Shown: in pieces, positions 19,429 through 28,301 of the stretch
Position numbering within the stretch: the stretch's first letter is position 1
Layout of the letters: each line of letters begins with the position of its first letter
Source of the DNA: Candidatus Onthovicinus excrementipullorum
GTDB taxonomy: Bacteria; Bacillota; Clostridia; Oscillospirales; Acutalibacteraceae
Assembly: GCA_018712345.1 (NCBI GenBank)
Contig: DVHG01000002.1
Location: 30,464 to 94,463, forward strand
Direction: 5' to 3'
Length of the DNA: 64,000 nucleotides
Made by a program: the position numbers and the translations under genes
The notes under the pieces: generated by a model
Databases searched by the model: none
The model's input: the letters and a program-made list of their open reading frames with translations, nothing else
What the model was told of the DNA's origin: nothing

Positions 19429-20433
19429 TTGAAACCCAAAAACGTGTCCATTCAAAAAATATCGGAGGTTACGGGCGTTTCGGTAGCCACAGTATCCCGC
19501 GTCATCAATAACAACGGCCGCTTTTCCAAGGAGACGGAGCGTCGTGTAAAAAAGGCGTTGGAGGAGTACCACTATACGCCCAACCTTGCGGCCCGTGGGC
19601 TGCGGACAAAAAGGATTCCCACAGTGGGCGTAATTGTCCCCGATATTACAAATGAGTACTTTGCCCGCATTACGTTGAGCCTGCAGGAGAGGCTATTCAA
19701 GGCAAATTATTCCACGATCATCTGCAATACCAACGAGAATGCGGAGATTGAAAGCCGCCACCTGGAAATGCTCCTGTCCCAACAGGTGAGCGGGATGATC
19801 TATATTTCCGGAACACCGCAGGATCTCAGCCGCCTTTCCCATCTGCCCTCTGTATTTATCGACAGAGAACCCCGGCTTCCAAAAGGAGAGGGGAAATATC
19901 TGCTGATAGAATCAGATCATTATCAGGGCGGTTTTTTAGCAGGGCAGGAGCTGCTGAATCAGGGCTGCCGGGAAATTGCCATGCTGAAATACCGCAGCGA
20001 CATCTCCTCTCATAACAGCCGCGAGCAGGGATTCCGTAAAGCACTGGAGCAGGCAGGCAGGAGCGCGGACGACTTGACAGTTCGCATTGTGCAGCAAGTC
20101 GGTGTAGAGGAGGGATTTCGCCAGACGCAGGCGCTGCTGGAATCCGTGGCGTTTGACGGCCTGTTCTGTACGGCGGATGCGCTTGCGGTAGGCGCAGTCT
20201 ACGCGTTGAAGGAAAGGGGCCTGCACATCCCCGAGCAGGTGAAGCTGGTCGGGTATGACGATATTTCGATCGCGCAGTACGGCGTGGTGCCCTTAACCAG
20301 CGTGCATCAGTCCATGGAGGGTATTGGACAACTGGGGGCAGATGCGCTGTTGCAGATCATGAACGGTGAAGAACCGAAGGAGCGGCATTTGCTTCTGCCG
20401 GTACATTTGATCAGAAGAGAATCTTCTGAATAA
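19429..20433 (+). CDS. LacI family transcriptional regulator
   Basis: VSIQKISEVTGVSVATVSRVINNNGRFSKETERRVKKALEEYHYTPNLAARGLRT; in-frame TTG at 19429 with GGAGG 8 nt upstream. The ORF-track start at 19378 lies in the operator. Confidence 0.93.
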   Translation: MKPKNVSIQKISEVTGVSVATVSRVINNNGRFSKETERRVKKALEEYHYTPNLAARGLRTKRIPTVGVIVPDITNEYFARITLSLQERLFKANYSTIICNTNENAEIESRHLEMLLSQQVSGMIYISGTPQDLSRLSHLPSVFIDREPRLPKGEGKYLLIESDHYQGGFLAGQELLNQGCREIAMLKYRSDISSHNSREQGFRKALEQAGRSADDLTVRIVQQVGVEEGFRQTQALLESVAFDGLFCTADALAVGAVYALKERGLHIPEQVKLVGYDDISIAQYGVVPLTSVHQSMEGIGQLGADALLQIMNGEEPKERHLLLPVHLIRRESSE

Positions 20434-20640
20434 AAGATCTACAAACACGCCGCGTTTTCTCTGGTCAGGAGAGGGGGCGTTCACCAGCTACCGGACATGC
20501 CCCTGCTTGCGCCGTTGATTGCGGCGGAAGGGGCTGGCGGTTCCATAAAAGACGGCAGAGAATGCAGATCGCCCTGTGCGGAAGAGAGGATTCTGTTTTT
20601 AATAAAAATTGGCAGCGTAGGGAATTTCTTTTTTTGACTT

Positions 20641-20660
20641 TTGAGTAAACGTTTACTCAA
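20641..20660. promoter_or_regulatory. LacI-family operator, perfect palindrome TTGAGTAAACGTTTACTCAA
   Basis: Perfect 20-bp palindrome upstream of the epimerase gene. Confidence 0.92.
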
Positions 20661-20688
20661 CTTTGAGGAGTGAGGAGGGATCTCAGCG

Positions 20689-21369
20689 ATGACTTGCTTT
20701 TCCGCGTCCCTGATGTGTGCGGACTGGCTGCATATGGAACGGGATTTAAACATTTTGAATAAATCCTGCCAGATGCTGCATGTCGACATTATGGACGGCC
20801 ACTTTTGCAAAAGCCTGTATCTGTCCCCTGCGTTTATTGCATCAATCCGCAGCGCGACGGACCTTCCCGTGGAAGCGCATTTGATGGTAGAGCATCCGGA
20901 GGACTTTATTGAAGAGACGGCGCGTGCGGGAGCGGATTATATCTCCCTGCATGCGGAGACCATTGAACGTCAGGCCTTCCGTCTGATTGACGCCATCCAC
21001 TCCATGGGGTGCATGGCGGGTGTCGTGCTCAGTCCGGCCACGCCGTTTTCCGCCGTGGAACATTATTTGGACCGGCTGGATATGGTTACGGTGATGACCG
21101 TGGACGCCGGGTTTGCGGGGCAGGCGTTTGTGCCGGAGATGCTGCCCAAAATCAGGCAGGCGGTGCAATGGAAACAGATGCACGGGCGGAATTATTTCGT
21201 ACAGGCGGACGGCGCAGTGAATAAGAACACTTACGGCGCGCTGGCCCAAAACGGGGTTGACAGCTATGTGCTGGGCAGCAGCGGATTGTTTGGGCTGAAT
21301 AAAGATCTGTCTGCTGCCTGTGAACAGATGAAGGCGGAATTTGCCGCGGCCACACAGGGGAAGAGGTGA
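20689..21369 (+). CDS. Ribulose-phosphate 3-epimerase family, D-allulose-6-phosphate 3-epimerase (AlsE)-like
   Basis: SLMCADWL...HVDIMDGHF...LYLSPAFI...AHLMVEHPEDFI...ETIERQAFRLIDAIHSMG...VTVMTVDAGFAGQAFVPEML...GSSGLFG; MTVDxGFAGQ resembles AlsE more than the Rpe-type VNPGFGGQ. Confidence 0.88.
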   Translation: MTCFSASLMCADWLHMERDLNILNKSCQMLHVDIMDGHFCKSLYLSPAFIASIRSATDLPVEAHLMVEHPEDFIEETARAGADYISLHAETIERQAFRLIDAIHSMGCMAGVVLSPATPFSAVEHYLDRLDMVTVMTVDAGFAGQAFVPEMLPKIRQAVQWKQMHGRNYFVQADGAVNKNTYGALAQNGVDSYVLGSSGLFGLNKDLSAACEQMKAEFAAATQGKR

Positions 21370-21372
21370 GAT

Positions 21373-22302
21373 GTGATGGAATGGGAAAAAGCCTGTATCG
21401 GTGTTGATGTCGGTGGGACCTATATCCGCGTCGGGGCCTTGACGGGGAACGAGACACCGCTCTATTTTGAAAAGCTGCCGCAGAGCAGAGTGTTTAAAGG
21501 GCGCTGCCCGCCGGAGCAGCTCGCAGATTTCCTGAAGGATTATATGCGGCGCAACGGCCTGACAGCGGAAAATACCGGCGCCTGTGCGGTGGGGATGCCC
21601 TCCTCCATTGATCAGAACAAACGCAGAGTGCTCTCCACACCCAACATCCCGCGGTTTGAAAATGTGGATCTGGCCGATCTTCTGGAGCGGCAGCTGGGGC
21701 TGCCGGTGTTTCTGGATCGGGATGTCAATATGATTTACCGGCATGACCGACTGCTGCTGAAGTTACCGCGCACCGGGATCGGGATTGGCTGTTATTTCGG
21801 CACCGGAATCGGGAATGTGGTAGAGGTTGACGGGAGACTCCTTCACGGGAAAAATGGCGTGGCCTGTGAGTTGGGCCATGTGCCTGTGATGGGCAGGGGG
21901 GAACCCTGTGGCTGTGGAAATCCGGGGTGCTATGAAAATTATGCATCCGGCCGATATATCGCGCGCCTGTGTAAAGAGGCTTATCCGGGGGAATCTGTAT
22001 ATGAGGTCCTGACGCGCCACCGCGAGGATCCCTGTATCCGGGAGTTTATTGATAATATCGCCGTGGTCATCGCGACGGAGGTTAATATTTTTGATCCGCA
22101 CTATGTCATTCTGGGCGGCGGGGTGCTGATATCGCGGGGGTTCCCGCAGCAGGCACTGATGGAAGCGCTGCATGGGCATGTTCGCAAGCCGTATCCCGAT
22201 CAGGGGCTGACGGTTTATTTCTCAAAAAACGCCGACGAGAGCGGCGTGATCGGAGCGGCGCTCTACGCCCGCTCCCGGCTGGAAGGAGGAGAGGCAATAT
22301 GA
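21373..22302 (+). CDS. ROK family sugar kinase, allose kinase (AlsK)-like
   Basis: CIGVDVGGTYIRVGAL...STPNIPRFENVDLADLLERQLGLPVFLDRDVN...ELGHVPVMGRGEPCGCGNPGCYENYASG...ILGGGV. Confidence 0.88.
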   Translation: MMEWEKACIGVDVGGTYIRVGALTGNETPLYFEKLPQSRVFKGRCPPEQLADFLKDYMRRNGLTAENTGACAVGMPSSIDQNKRRVLSTPNIPRFENVDLADLLERQLGLPVFLDRDVNMIYRHDRLLLKLPRTGIGIGCYFGTGIGNVVEVDGRLLHGKNGVACELGHVPVMGRGEPCGCGNPGCYENYASGRYIARLCKEAYPGESVYEVLTRHREDPCIREFIDNIAVVIATEVNIFDPHYVILGGGVLISRGFPQQALMEALHGHVRKPYPDQGLTVYFSKNADESGVIGAALYARSRLEGGEAI

Positions 22303-22763
22303 TTGCGCTGGCCAGCGATCATATGGGCCTGGCGCTGAAACAGGCGCTTTTGGACCATCTGGAACAAAAGGGCGTTCTCTGTCGGGACTATGGAACCTTT
22401 GATATGCAGCGCTGCCATTACCCGGAATATGCGCTGGCCGCCGCCAGGGCGGTATCGCGCGGGGAATGCCGGGCAGGAATCCTCTGCTGCGGAACGGGCG
22501 TTGGAATGGCAATTGCCGCCAACAAGGTGCACGGGATCCGCTGTGTTGTCTGCAGCGACTGTTATTCGGCAGTGCTTTCCAGGCAGCATAATAACACCAA
22601 TATGCTTGCATTGGGCAGTCAGGTGGTAGGGCCCGGGCTCGCAAAGCAGATTGTAGATGCCTGGCTGGCTGCTGAATTTGAAGGGGGCAGGCATCAGATC
22701 CGTTTGGATCAGATCAGGGCTATTGAAGAGGGCAGAGAGATCTCTCCGCCGGAAAGGGGATGA
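22299..22763 (+). CDS. rpiB: RpiB/LacAB family sugar-phosphate isomerase (ribose-5-P or allose-6-P isomerase)
   Basis: IALASDHMGLALKQAL...CRAGILCCGTGVGMAIAANKVHGIRCVVCSDCYSAVLSRQHNNTNMLALGSQVVG. Confidence 0.93.
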   Translation: MIALASDHMGLALKQALLDHLEQKGVLCRDYGTFDMQRCHYPEYALAAARAVSRGECRAGILCCGTGVGMAIAANKVHGIRCVVCSDCYSAVLSRQHNNTNMLALGSQVVGPGLAKQIVDAWLAAEFEGGRHQIRLDQIRAIEEGREISPPERG

Positions 22764-24355
22764 GGGCCTTGTCGGAAGTTCTTCTTTCTATGGAGCATAT
22801 TACCAAGGTGTATCCGAACGGCTTCATCGCCAATAAGGATGTCTCCCTCTCCGTCCGTCAGGGAGAGATCCACGCGCTGTCCGGCGAAAACGGAGCTGGC
22901 AAGAGCACCCTGATGAAAATTCTTTTCGGCGAAGAGCAGGCAGAGCAGGGGAAGATCTTTTTTAAAGGAAAAGAGATCAGGCCGGAAAATTCAATCTCGG
23001 CCATCAAAATGGGAATCGGCATGGTCCATCAGCATTTTATGCTGGTGCCGTCCCTGACGGTGGCGGAGAATATCGTCCTCGGGATGGAGCCCGGCCGCTT
23101 TGGCCGTTTTGACCGCCGTGCCGCACTGCGCATGGCGCAGGAGATTACGGAAAAATACAAATTTCAAATCAATCCAAAGGAGCGGGTGGAGAATCTCGCC
23201 GTGGGCGATAAGCAGAAGGTGGAGATCCTCAAGGCCCTTATCCGCGGTGCTGAGCTCCTGATTCTGGATGAGCCGACCGCCGTGCTGACTCCGCAGGAGA
23301 CGGAAGAGCTCTTTGTGCAGATGGAGCGCCTGCGGGAAAAGGGACATACGCTGATTTTTATTTCCCACAAGCTGCGTGAAATCAAGCAGATCTGTGACCG
23401 GATCACCGTGCTGCGCGCAGGAAAAACGGTTGGCGTCGCCAATGTGGCGGATCTGTCGGAGGCCGAGATCTCACGCATGATGGTTGGCCGGGATGTCATG
23501 CTTCAGGTCACCAAAGAGAAGGCCAAGCCTGGGAAAACAGTTTTACAGGTGCGGGATTTGAATTTATCCGGGCGCCCCGACGGAAAAACGATTTCATTTG
23601 ACCTGAGGGCCGGAGAAATTCTCGGCATCGCCGGGGTTGAGGGGAACGGGCAGAAAGAGCTGGCGGACTATATTTCCGGTATGCGGACCTATTCCCAGGG
23701 ATCCATTCGCCTGAATGGGAAAGAGATCCGGGGCCTGTCCGTGCGAAAAATCCGCGAGCTCGGGCTCTCACATATCTCAGAGGACCGGATGTCCTACGGC
23801 TGCTCGGCGGATGCGAATGTGGAGGAGAATCTGTTCTCCACCTCAATTTACCGTAAAAAATATTCCAGAGGTCTCCTCCTGCGCAAAAAACTGTTGGATT
23901 CTGAAAGCGACCGATTGATTCAGGAATATCACATCAAATGCAGCGAGAAAACTGAACCGGTTCGCATGCTTTCAGGCGGGAATATACAAAAGGTGGTGGT
24001 AGCAAGAGAGTTCAGCGGAGATATTTCCCTGATATTGGCCAATCAGCCAACCAGAGGAATCGATGTGGGCGCAACGGAATTTATTCGCAATAAGCTGATA
24101 TCCCTGCGTGATCAGAGGGTGGCGGTGCTGCTGATTTCGGCGGATCTCAACGAGGTGCTGGAGGTTTCGGACAGTATTCTGGTTTTCAGCGGGCACGGTA
24201 TCAGCGCGTATTTCCCGGATGCGTCTCAGGTTCGGGAGGAAGTCCTGGGCGAATATATGCTGGGCATACGGCAGATGGATGCACAGCAGATTGGAGGTGT
24301 TGTCTATGAAAAGCAGACGGGAGAACCGGCGTCCGCTGACCAACCGGCAAATTGA
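22760..24355 (+). CDS. ABC transporter ATP-binding protein, BMP/nucleoside-uptake type (NupO-like, two NBDs)
   Basis: LSGENGAGKSTLMKILFGEEQAEQGKIFFKGKEIRP...DEPTAVLTPQETEELF; second NBD GIAGVEGNGQKELADYISG; ATGA overlap with rpiB. Confidence 0.93.
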   Translation: MRALSEVLLSMEHITKVYPNGFIANKDVSLSVRQGEIHALSGENGAGKSTLMKILFGEEQAEQGKIFFKGKEIRPENSISAIKMGIGMVHQHFMLVPSLTVAENIVLGMEPGRFGRFDRRAALRMAQEITEKYKFQINPKERVENLAVGDKQKVEILKALIRGAELLILDEPTAVLTPQETEELFVQMERLREKGHTLIFISHKLREIKQICDRITVLRAGKTVGVANVADLSEAEISRMMVGRDVMLQVTKEKAKPGKTVLQVRDLNLSGRPDGKTISFDLRAGEILGIAGVEGNGQKELADYISGMRTYSQGSIRLNGKEIRGLSVRKIRELGLSHISEDRMSYGCSADANVEENLFSTSIYRKKYSRGLLLRKKLLDSESDRLIQEYHIKCSEKTEPVRMLSGGNIQKVVVAREFSGDISLILANQPTRGIDVGATEFIRNKLISLRDQRVAVLLISADLNEVLEVSDSILVFSGHGISAYFPDASQVREEVLGEYMLGIRQMDAQQIGGVVYEKQTGEPASADQPAN

Positions 24356-25421
24356 AAACCGCTTTACACTGATCCGCACGCTGGTGGCGGTCGGCATTGC
24401 GCTGATATGCTGCCTGGCCCTGATTTTACTGGTCAGCGAGGAGCCGCTCCAGGCGTTTGTTTCCTTTTTGACCGGGCCGCTGGATCCTCCCAAAAACTTG
24501 GCCACTGTTCTGCAGACGGCCGCTCCGCTGATCTTTTCCGGCCTCGCGGTGAGTATCATGTTCAGCTGCAATCAGTTCAATTTGGCCGGAGAGGGAGCGT
24601 TTTTCCTCGGGGGACTGGCAGGCAGTGCAGTAGCTGTAAAGCTGGTGCTGCCCTATGTGGTGCATCCGATCGTCGCCCTGCTGGCAGGCGGACTGGTGGG
24701 TGGAATAGTATGTGCCATCCCGGGCCTGCTCAAGGTGAAGCTTGGCGCTACCGAGGTTGTCTCCTCCCTGATGCTCAACTACGTTGTGTTGTATTTTGGG
24801 GTCTATTTGCTCAACTACTTTCTGCTTGATCCATCCGCGGGGTTCCCGGCCACGGAGCGGCTGCCCGATACCGCGCGATTGGAGTCACTGATCCCCAAAA
24901 CCAATTTCCATATAGGCATCATTCTCTCCTTTGTGCTGTGCGTGGTCATGTATTTCTTCCTTTACCGCAGTAAGTACGGGTATTCAATCCGCATGGTGGG
25001 GCAGAACGAAAATTTTGCCCGTTACTCGGGGATCAAGGTGGGCGCTACGATCATGATGGCGCAGATAATCGGCGGCATCCTCGCCGGTGTCGGCGGGGCC
25101 AGTGAAGTGCTGGGTGGGTATACGCGCTTCCAATGGGTCGCGCTGCCGGGCTATGGATTCGACGGCGTCATCGTGGCCATTCTGGCCGGCAACAATCCGC
25201 TGCTCGTACCGCTGGGAGCCGTGTTCCTTGCCTATCTGCGCGTGGGGGCGGACATCATGTCCCGCCGCAGCGATGTGGCGACTGAAGTGCTGGCAATCGT
25301 GCAGGGGGCGATCATCCTCCTCGTGGCGGCCAAGCTGTTCTTAAAGAACATCAAGCACAAATACATTGTGGCCAACGCGACCAAACTGGAGGCCATGAAA
25401 GGAGGGGAGGAGCATGAATGA
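24306..25421 (+). CDS. ABC transporter permease (NupP-like)
   Basis: Multi-TM; GLAVSIMFSCNQFNLAGEGAFFLGGLAGS...GATEVVSSLMLNYV; start MKSRRENRR at 24306. Confidence 0.9.
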   Translation: MKSRRENRRPLTNRQIENRFTLIRTLVAVGIALICCLALILLVSEEPLQAFVSFLTGPLDPPKNLATVLQTAAPLIFSGLAVSIMFSCNQFNLAGEGAFFLGGLAGSAVAVKLVLPYVVHPIVALLAGGLVGGIVCAIPGLLKVKLGATEVVSSLMLNYVVLYFGVYLLNYFLLDPSAGFPATERLPDTARLESLIPKTNFHIGIILSFVLCVVMYFFLYRSKYGYSIRMVGQNENFARYSGIKVGATIMMAQIIGGILAGVGGASEVLGGYTRFQWVALPGYGFDGVIVAILAGNNPLLVPLGAVFLAYLRVGADIMSRRSDVATEVLAIVQGAIILLVAAKLFLKNIKHKYIVANATKLEAMKGGEEHE

Positions 25422-26367
25422 TATCCTCAGTTCCATTTTTTCGACAGATTTTGTCTACTCCTCCCTGCGGCTGACGACGCCAGTTTTGTTCGCAGCACTG
25501 GCAAGCCTGATTGCGGACCGTGCGGGAATCATCAATATCGGGCTTGAGGGAATCATGCTGTTTTCCGCATTGACCGGTGTGATCGGGAGTGCTTACAGCC
25601 AGAGCCTCTTTGTAGGGTTGCTCTGTGCCGTGGGAACAGGGGTGCTGATTGCGTTCATCATGGCCTACTTTTCCCTGACACTGCACGCGGACATCACCCT
25701 GGCAGGTGTGGCCGTAAATCTGGTGGCAACGGGCGGAACCGTCTTTGTGCTCTATTCCATCTGCGGGGATAAGGGCGTCTCCACCTCCCTGAACAGCCTG
25801 GTGTTCCCAACCGTGGAAATCCCGCTGCTCAAGGATATCCCGGTGCTGGGGAACATCTTGTCCGGGCACAATGTGCTGACATATGTCTCCCTGGTGATGG
25901 TGGTTGTGGTGTGGTTCTTTATGGAGAAAAGCAAGCTGGGGCTCCGGATCCGGGCCGTCGGGGAAAACGAGAACGCGGCCAAGAGTGTCGGGATCAGCGT
26001 GGTGCGCATCCGGTACCTTGCACTGATACTCAGCGGTGTTCTCGCCTCACTGGGCGGCGCGTTTCTCTCAATGGGCATGCTCACCTATTTCTCTAAGAAC
26101 ATGAGCGCTGGCCGTGGGTTTATCGCACTGGCGGCGGAGGCGCTGGGCCGCGGCGGCGCCGTGGGGACCTTTTTCTCCTCGCTGGTGTTTGGCTGTGCGG
26201 AGGCGCTGTCCGTATCCCTTCAAGGGGTAGGGCTCCCGCCCCAGTTCGTTCAGATGGTTCCCTATGTCACTACAATATTGGGACTGGTTATCTACTCGGC
26301 ATTGAGAAAGAAGCAGCAAAAAAGTCTGCATCAATTGTATAAAAAAAGAAAGAGAGGTTTACGATGA
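25414..26367 (+). CDS. ABC transporter permease (NupQ-like)
   Basis: LRLTTPVLFAALASLIADRAGIINIGLEGIMLFSALTGVIGS...RAVGENENAAKSVGISVVRIRYLALILSGVLASLGGAFLSMG. Confidence 0.93.
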   Translation: MNDILSSIFSTDFVYSSLRLTTPVLFAALASLIADRAGIINIGLEGIMLFSALTGVIGSAYSQSLFVGLLCAVGTGVLIAFIMAYFSLTLHADITLAGVAVNLVATGGTVFVLYSICGDKGVSTSLNSLVFPTVEIPLLKDIPVLGNILSGHNVLTYVSLVMVVVVWFFMEKSKLGLRIRAVGENENAAKSVGISVVRIRYLALILSGVLASLGGAFLSMGMLTYFSKNMSAGRGFIALAAEALGRGGAVGTFFSSLVFGCAEALSVSLQGVGLPPQFVQMVPYVTTILGLVIYSALRKKQQKSLHQLYKKRKRGLR

Positions 26368-27464
26368 AAAAATTAGTTGCGCTGCTATTGGCAGCAGGAA
26401 TGATCCTGGTGGCTTTTGCGGGATGTACAAAGGAAAATCCTAACACCAGCGGTACGTCCGGAACAGATGACAAGGTAAAGATCGTTCTCCTGATCAACGG
26501 TACACTCGGGGATAAGTCGTTCTTTGACTCGGCGAAAAACGGAATGGACCTGATCCAGGAAAAATATGGCGATCGCGTAGAGACTCAGACCGTGGAAATG
26601 TCCTATGACGCCACAAAGTGGACGCCCGCGCTGATCGAGTTTTCCGAGGATGAGGAAACGGACATCATTATCAGCGGAACGTGGCAGATGGTCGACCGCG
26701 TAATTGAAGTGGCCCCGGACTACCCGGACAAGAAGTATATCGTATATGACGCGGAAGTCGATTACTCCGGCGGCCAATACCAGAATGTATACTCCATCAT
26801 GTATAAGCAGAATGAGGCGGCCTTCCTGGCGGGCGCCGCATCGGCCCTCGCCTCCAAGACGAACATGTTTGGCTTTGTGGGCGGCATGGATAATGTGACG
26901 ATCAACGATTTCCTGATCGGGCTTATCAGCGGCGCGCAGTATGTCAAGCCGGAGATGAAATTCACCTCTGCCTACATTGGCAATTTTGACGATGCGGTCA
27001 AGGCGAAGGAGATCACGCTGTCCCAGATCAACAATCAGAACGCGGACGTGGTCTATGGCTGCGCCGGACAGGCAGGGCTCGGTTCTATTGAGGCTGCTGC
27101 CGAAAAGGGCGTCTATGCGCTCGGCGGCGATGCCGACCAGGCAATGGCCTTCAAGGGCGTCGATGACGCGAAGGCACAGTGCATCATTACCTCTATCCTC
27201 AAGCGCGTGGATAATTCACTGCTCAAGGCGGTGAGCGAGAGCATGGAGGGTACGCTGCAGTGGGGCTCCTCCGGATCGTTTGGTCTGGCGGATGAATCTG
27301 TCGGGCTGGCAAAAAATGAGTACTATGAGAGCATCCTGACACAGGAGCAGCGGGACCAGATCGACGAGATTGAGCAGAAGATCATCGCCGGGGAAATCGA
27401 GGTTCCCACCGCGTTCGGGATGGACACCCAGCAGATCCAGGACTTTGTGGCTGCCGCCAAATAG
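26364..27464 (+). CDS. BMP family ABC transporter substrate-binding lipoprotein
   Basis: Lipobox LVAFAGC; LINGTLGDKSFFDSAKNGMDLIQEKYG...DIIISGTWQMVDRVIEVAPDYPDKKYIVYDAEVDYSGGQYQNVYSIMYKQNEAAFLAGAASAL. Confidence 0.94.
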   Translation: MKKLVALLLAAGMILVAFAGCTKENPNTSGTSGTDDKVKIVLLINGTLGDKSFFDSAKNGMDLIQEKYGDRVETQTVEMSYDATKWTPALIEFSEDEETDIIISGTWQMVDRVIEVAPDYPDKKYIVYDAEVDYSGGQYQNVYSIMYKQNEAAFLAGAASALASKTNMFGFVGGMDNVTINDFLIGLISGAQYVKPEMKFTSAYIGNFDDAVKAKEITLSQINNQNADVVYGCAGQAGLGSIEAAAEKGVYALGGDADQAMAFKGVDDAKAQCIITSILKRVDNSLLKAVSESMEGTLQWGSSGSFGLADESVGLAKNEYYESILTQEQRDQIDEIEQKIIAGEIEVPTAFGMDTQQIQDFVAAAK

Positions 27465-27512
27465 CGTCTCCCACATCAGGGTAGATAAAATGTATGAGAG
27501 GAGGCGGAGGCT

Positions 27513-28301
27513 CTGATTTCAGTTATATTTTGCTGTGGCGGGAGCAGGGGGGACCTGCTCACAGCCGCAGCCCTGCTTGACGAGCCGTCAATCACCTTGC
27601 AGGGTGTCGTGTTTTCCCCTGGGGAGGGGAGCGAGCCGAGCTTTTTTCAGGAGCTGTCCCTACTGCTCAACGGCAGTGCTCCGGCCGTAATTGCAAACAG
27701 GAGCCCCCTTTTCCAGCCGGATACGGCTAGGGAGGAGGAGACGAAACAGGGGCAACTTACGGCACTGGAGCTTTTGGAGCGGGCGGCCGGCGAGGGCGCC
27801 GCCGTCCTCTCCACCGGAAGACTGACGGAACTGGCTCTGTTTTTCCTGGCATATCCCAAGCAGGCCTGCCGCTTTTGGGGCATTTATGCTGCCGGCGGCG
27901 CGGTCTACGGGGGAGATCGGACTCCGGCGGCAGAGGCCTCCTTTTACGAGGACCCGGAGGCCGCGCAGATCATGGTTGATCATGCCGCGGGGATGCATCT
28001 TCTGCCGCTGGAGACGGCGGAAAAATGTACGGCGGTCCTGTGGGATCACCCGGTACCAGCTCCCGGCCTTGGTCTGATGCTTTGCATGATGGATCAGCAG
28101 GCGGTGCGGGAGGAGGAACACACCCTTCAGATTGATCTGGAAAGCGCCCTCTCCAGAGGATGCAGCGTGATCGACTGGCTGAACCGGGATAAACAGCTCC
28201 CCCGCCACCGAATCTGTGTGGACTTGGACAGCGCCCGTTTCCGCCCGTTGGCAGAGCGCGCCTGTACCCGCCTGACGAAAGGAGGCGGCCCGCGTGGATA
28301 A
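27513..28301 (+). CDS. Nucleoside hydrolase-like protein with degenerate N-terminal catalytic motif; start codon uncertain (CTG 27513, ATT 27516 or TTG 27597)
   Basis: Frame reads LISVIFCCGSRGDLLTAAALLDEPSITLQGVVFSP...AAVLSTGRLTELALFFLAYPKQ...FYEDPEAAQIMVDH...SRGCSVIDWLNRDKQLPRHRICVDLDSARF, co-linear with the intact downstream nucleoside hydrolase; no ATG in frame after the TGA at 27495. Confidence 0.7.
   Translation: MISVIFCCGGSRGDLLTAAALLDEPSITLQGVVFSPGEGSEPSFFQELSLLLNGSAPAVIANRSPLFQPDTAREEETKQGQLTALELLERAAGEGAAVLSTGRLTELALFFLAYPKQACRFWGIYAAGGAVYGGDRTPAAEASFYEDPEAAQIMVDHAAGMHLLPLETAEKCTAVLWDHPVPAPGLGLMLCMMDQQAVREEEHTLQIDLESALSRGCSVIDWLNRDKQLPRHRICVDLDSARFRPLAERACTRLTKGGGPRG

Noticed and set aside
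20434-20640. Possible decayed gene between LacI and the epimerase
   Set aside because: GC-rich stretch with short frames only; no recognisable residual homology by eye.
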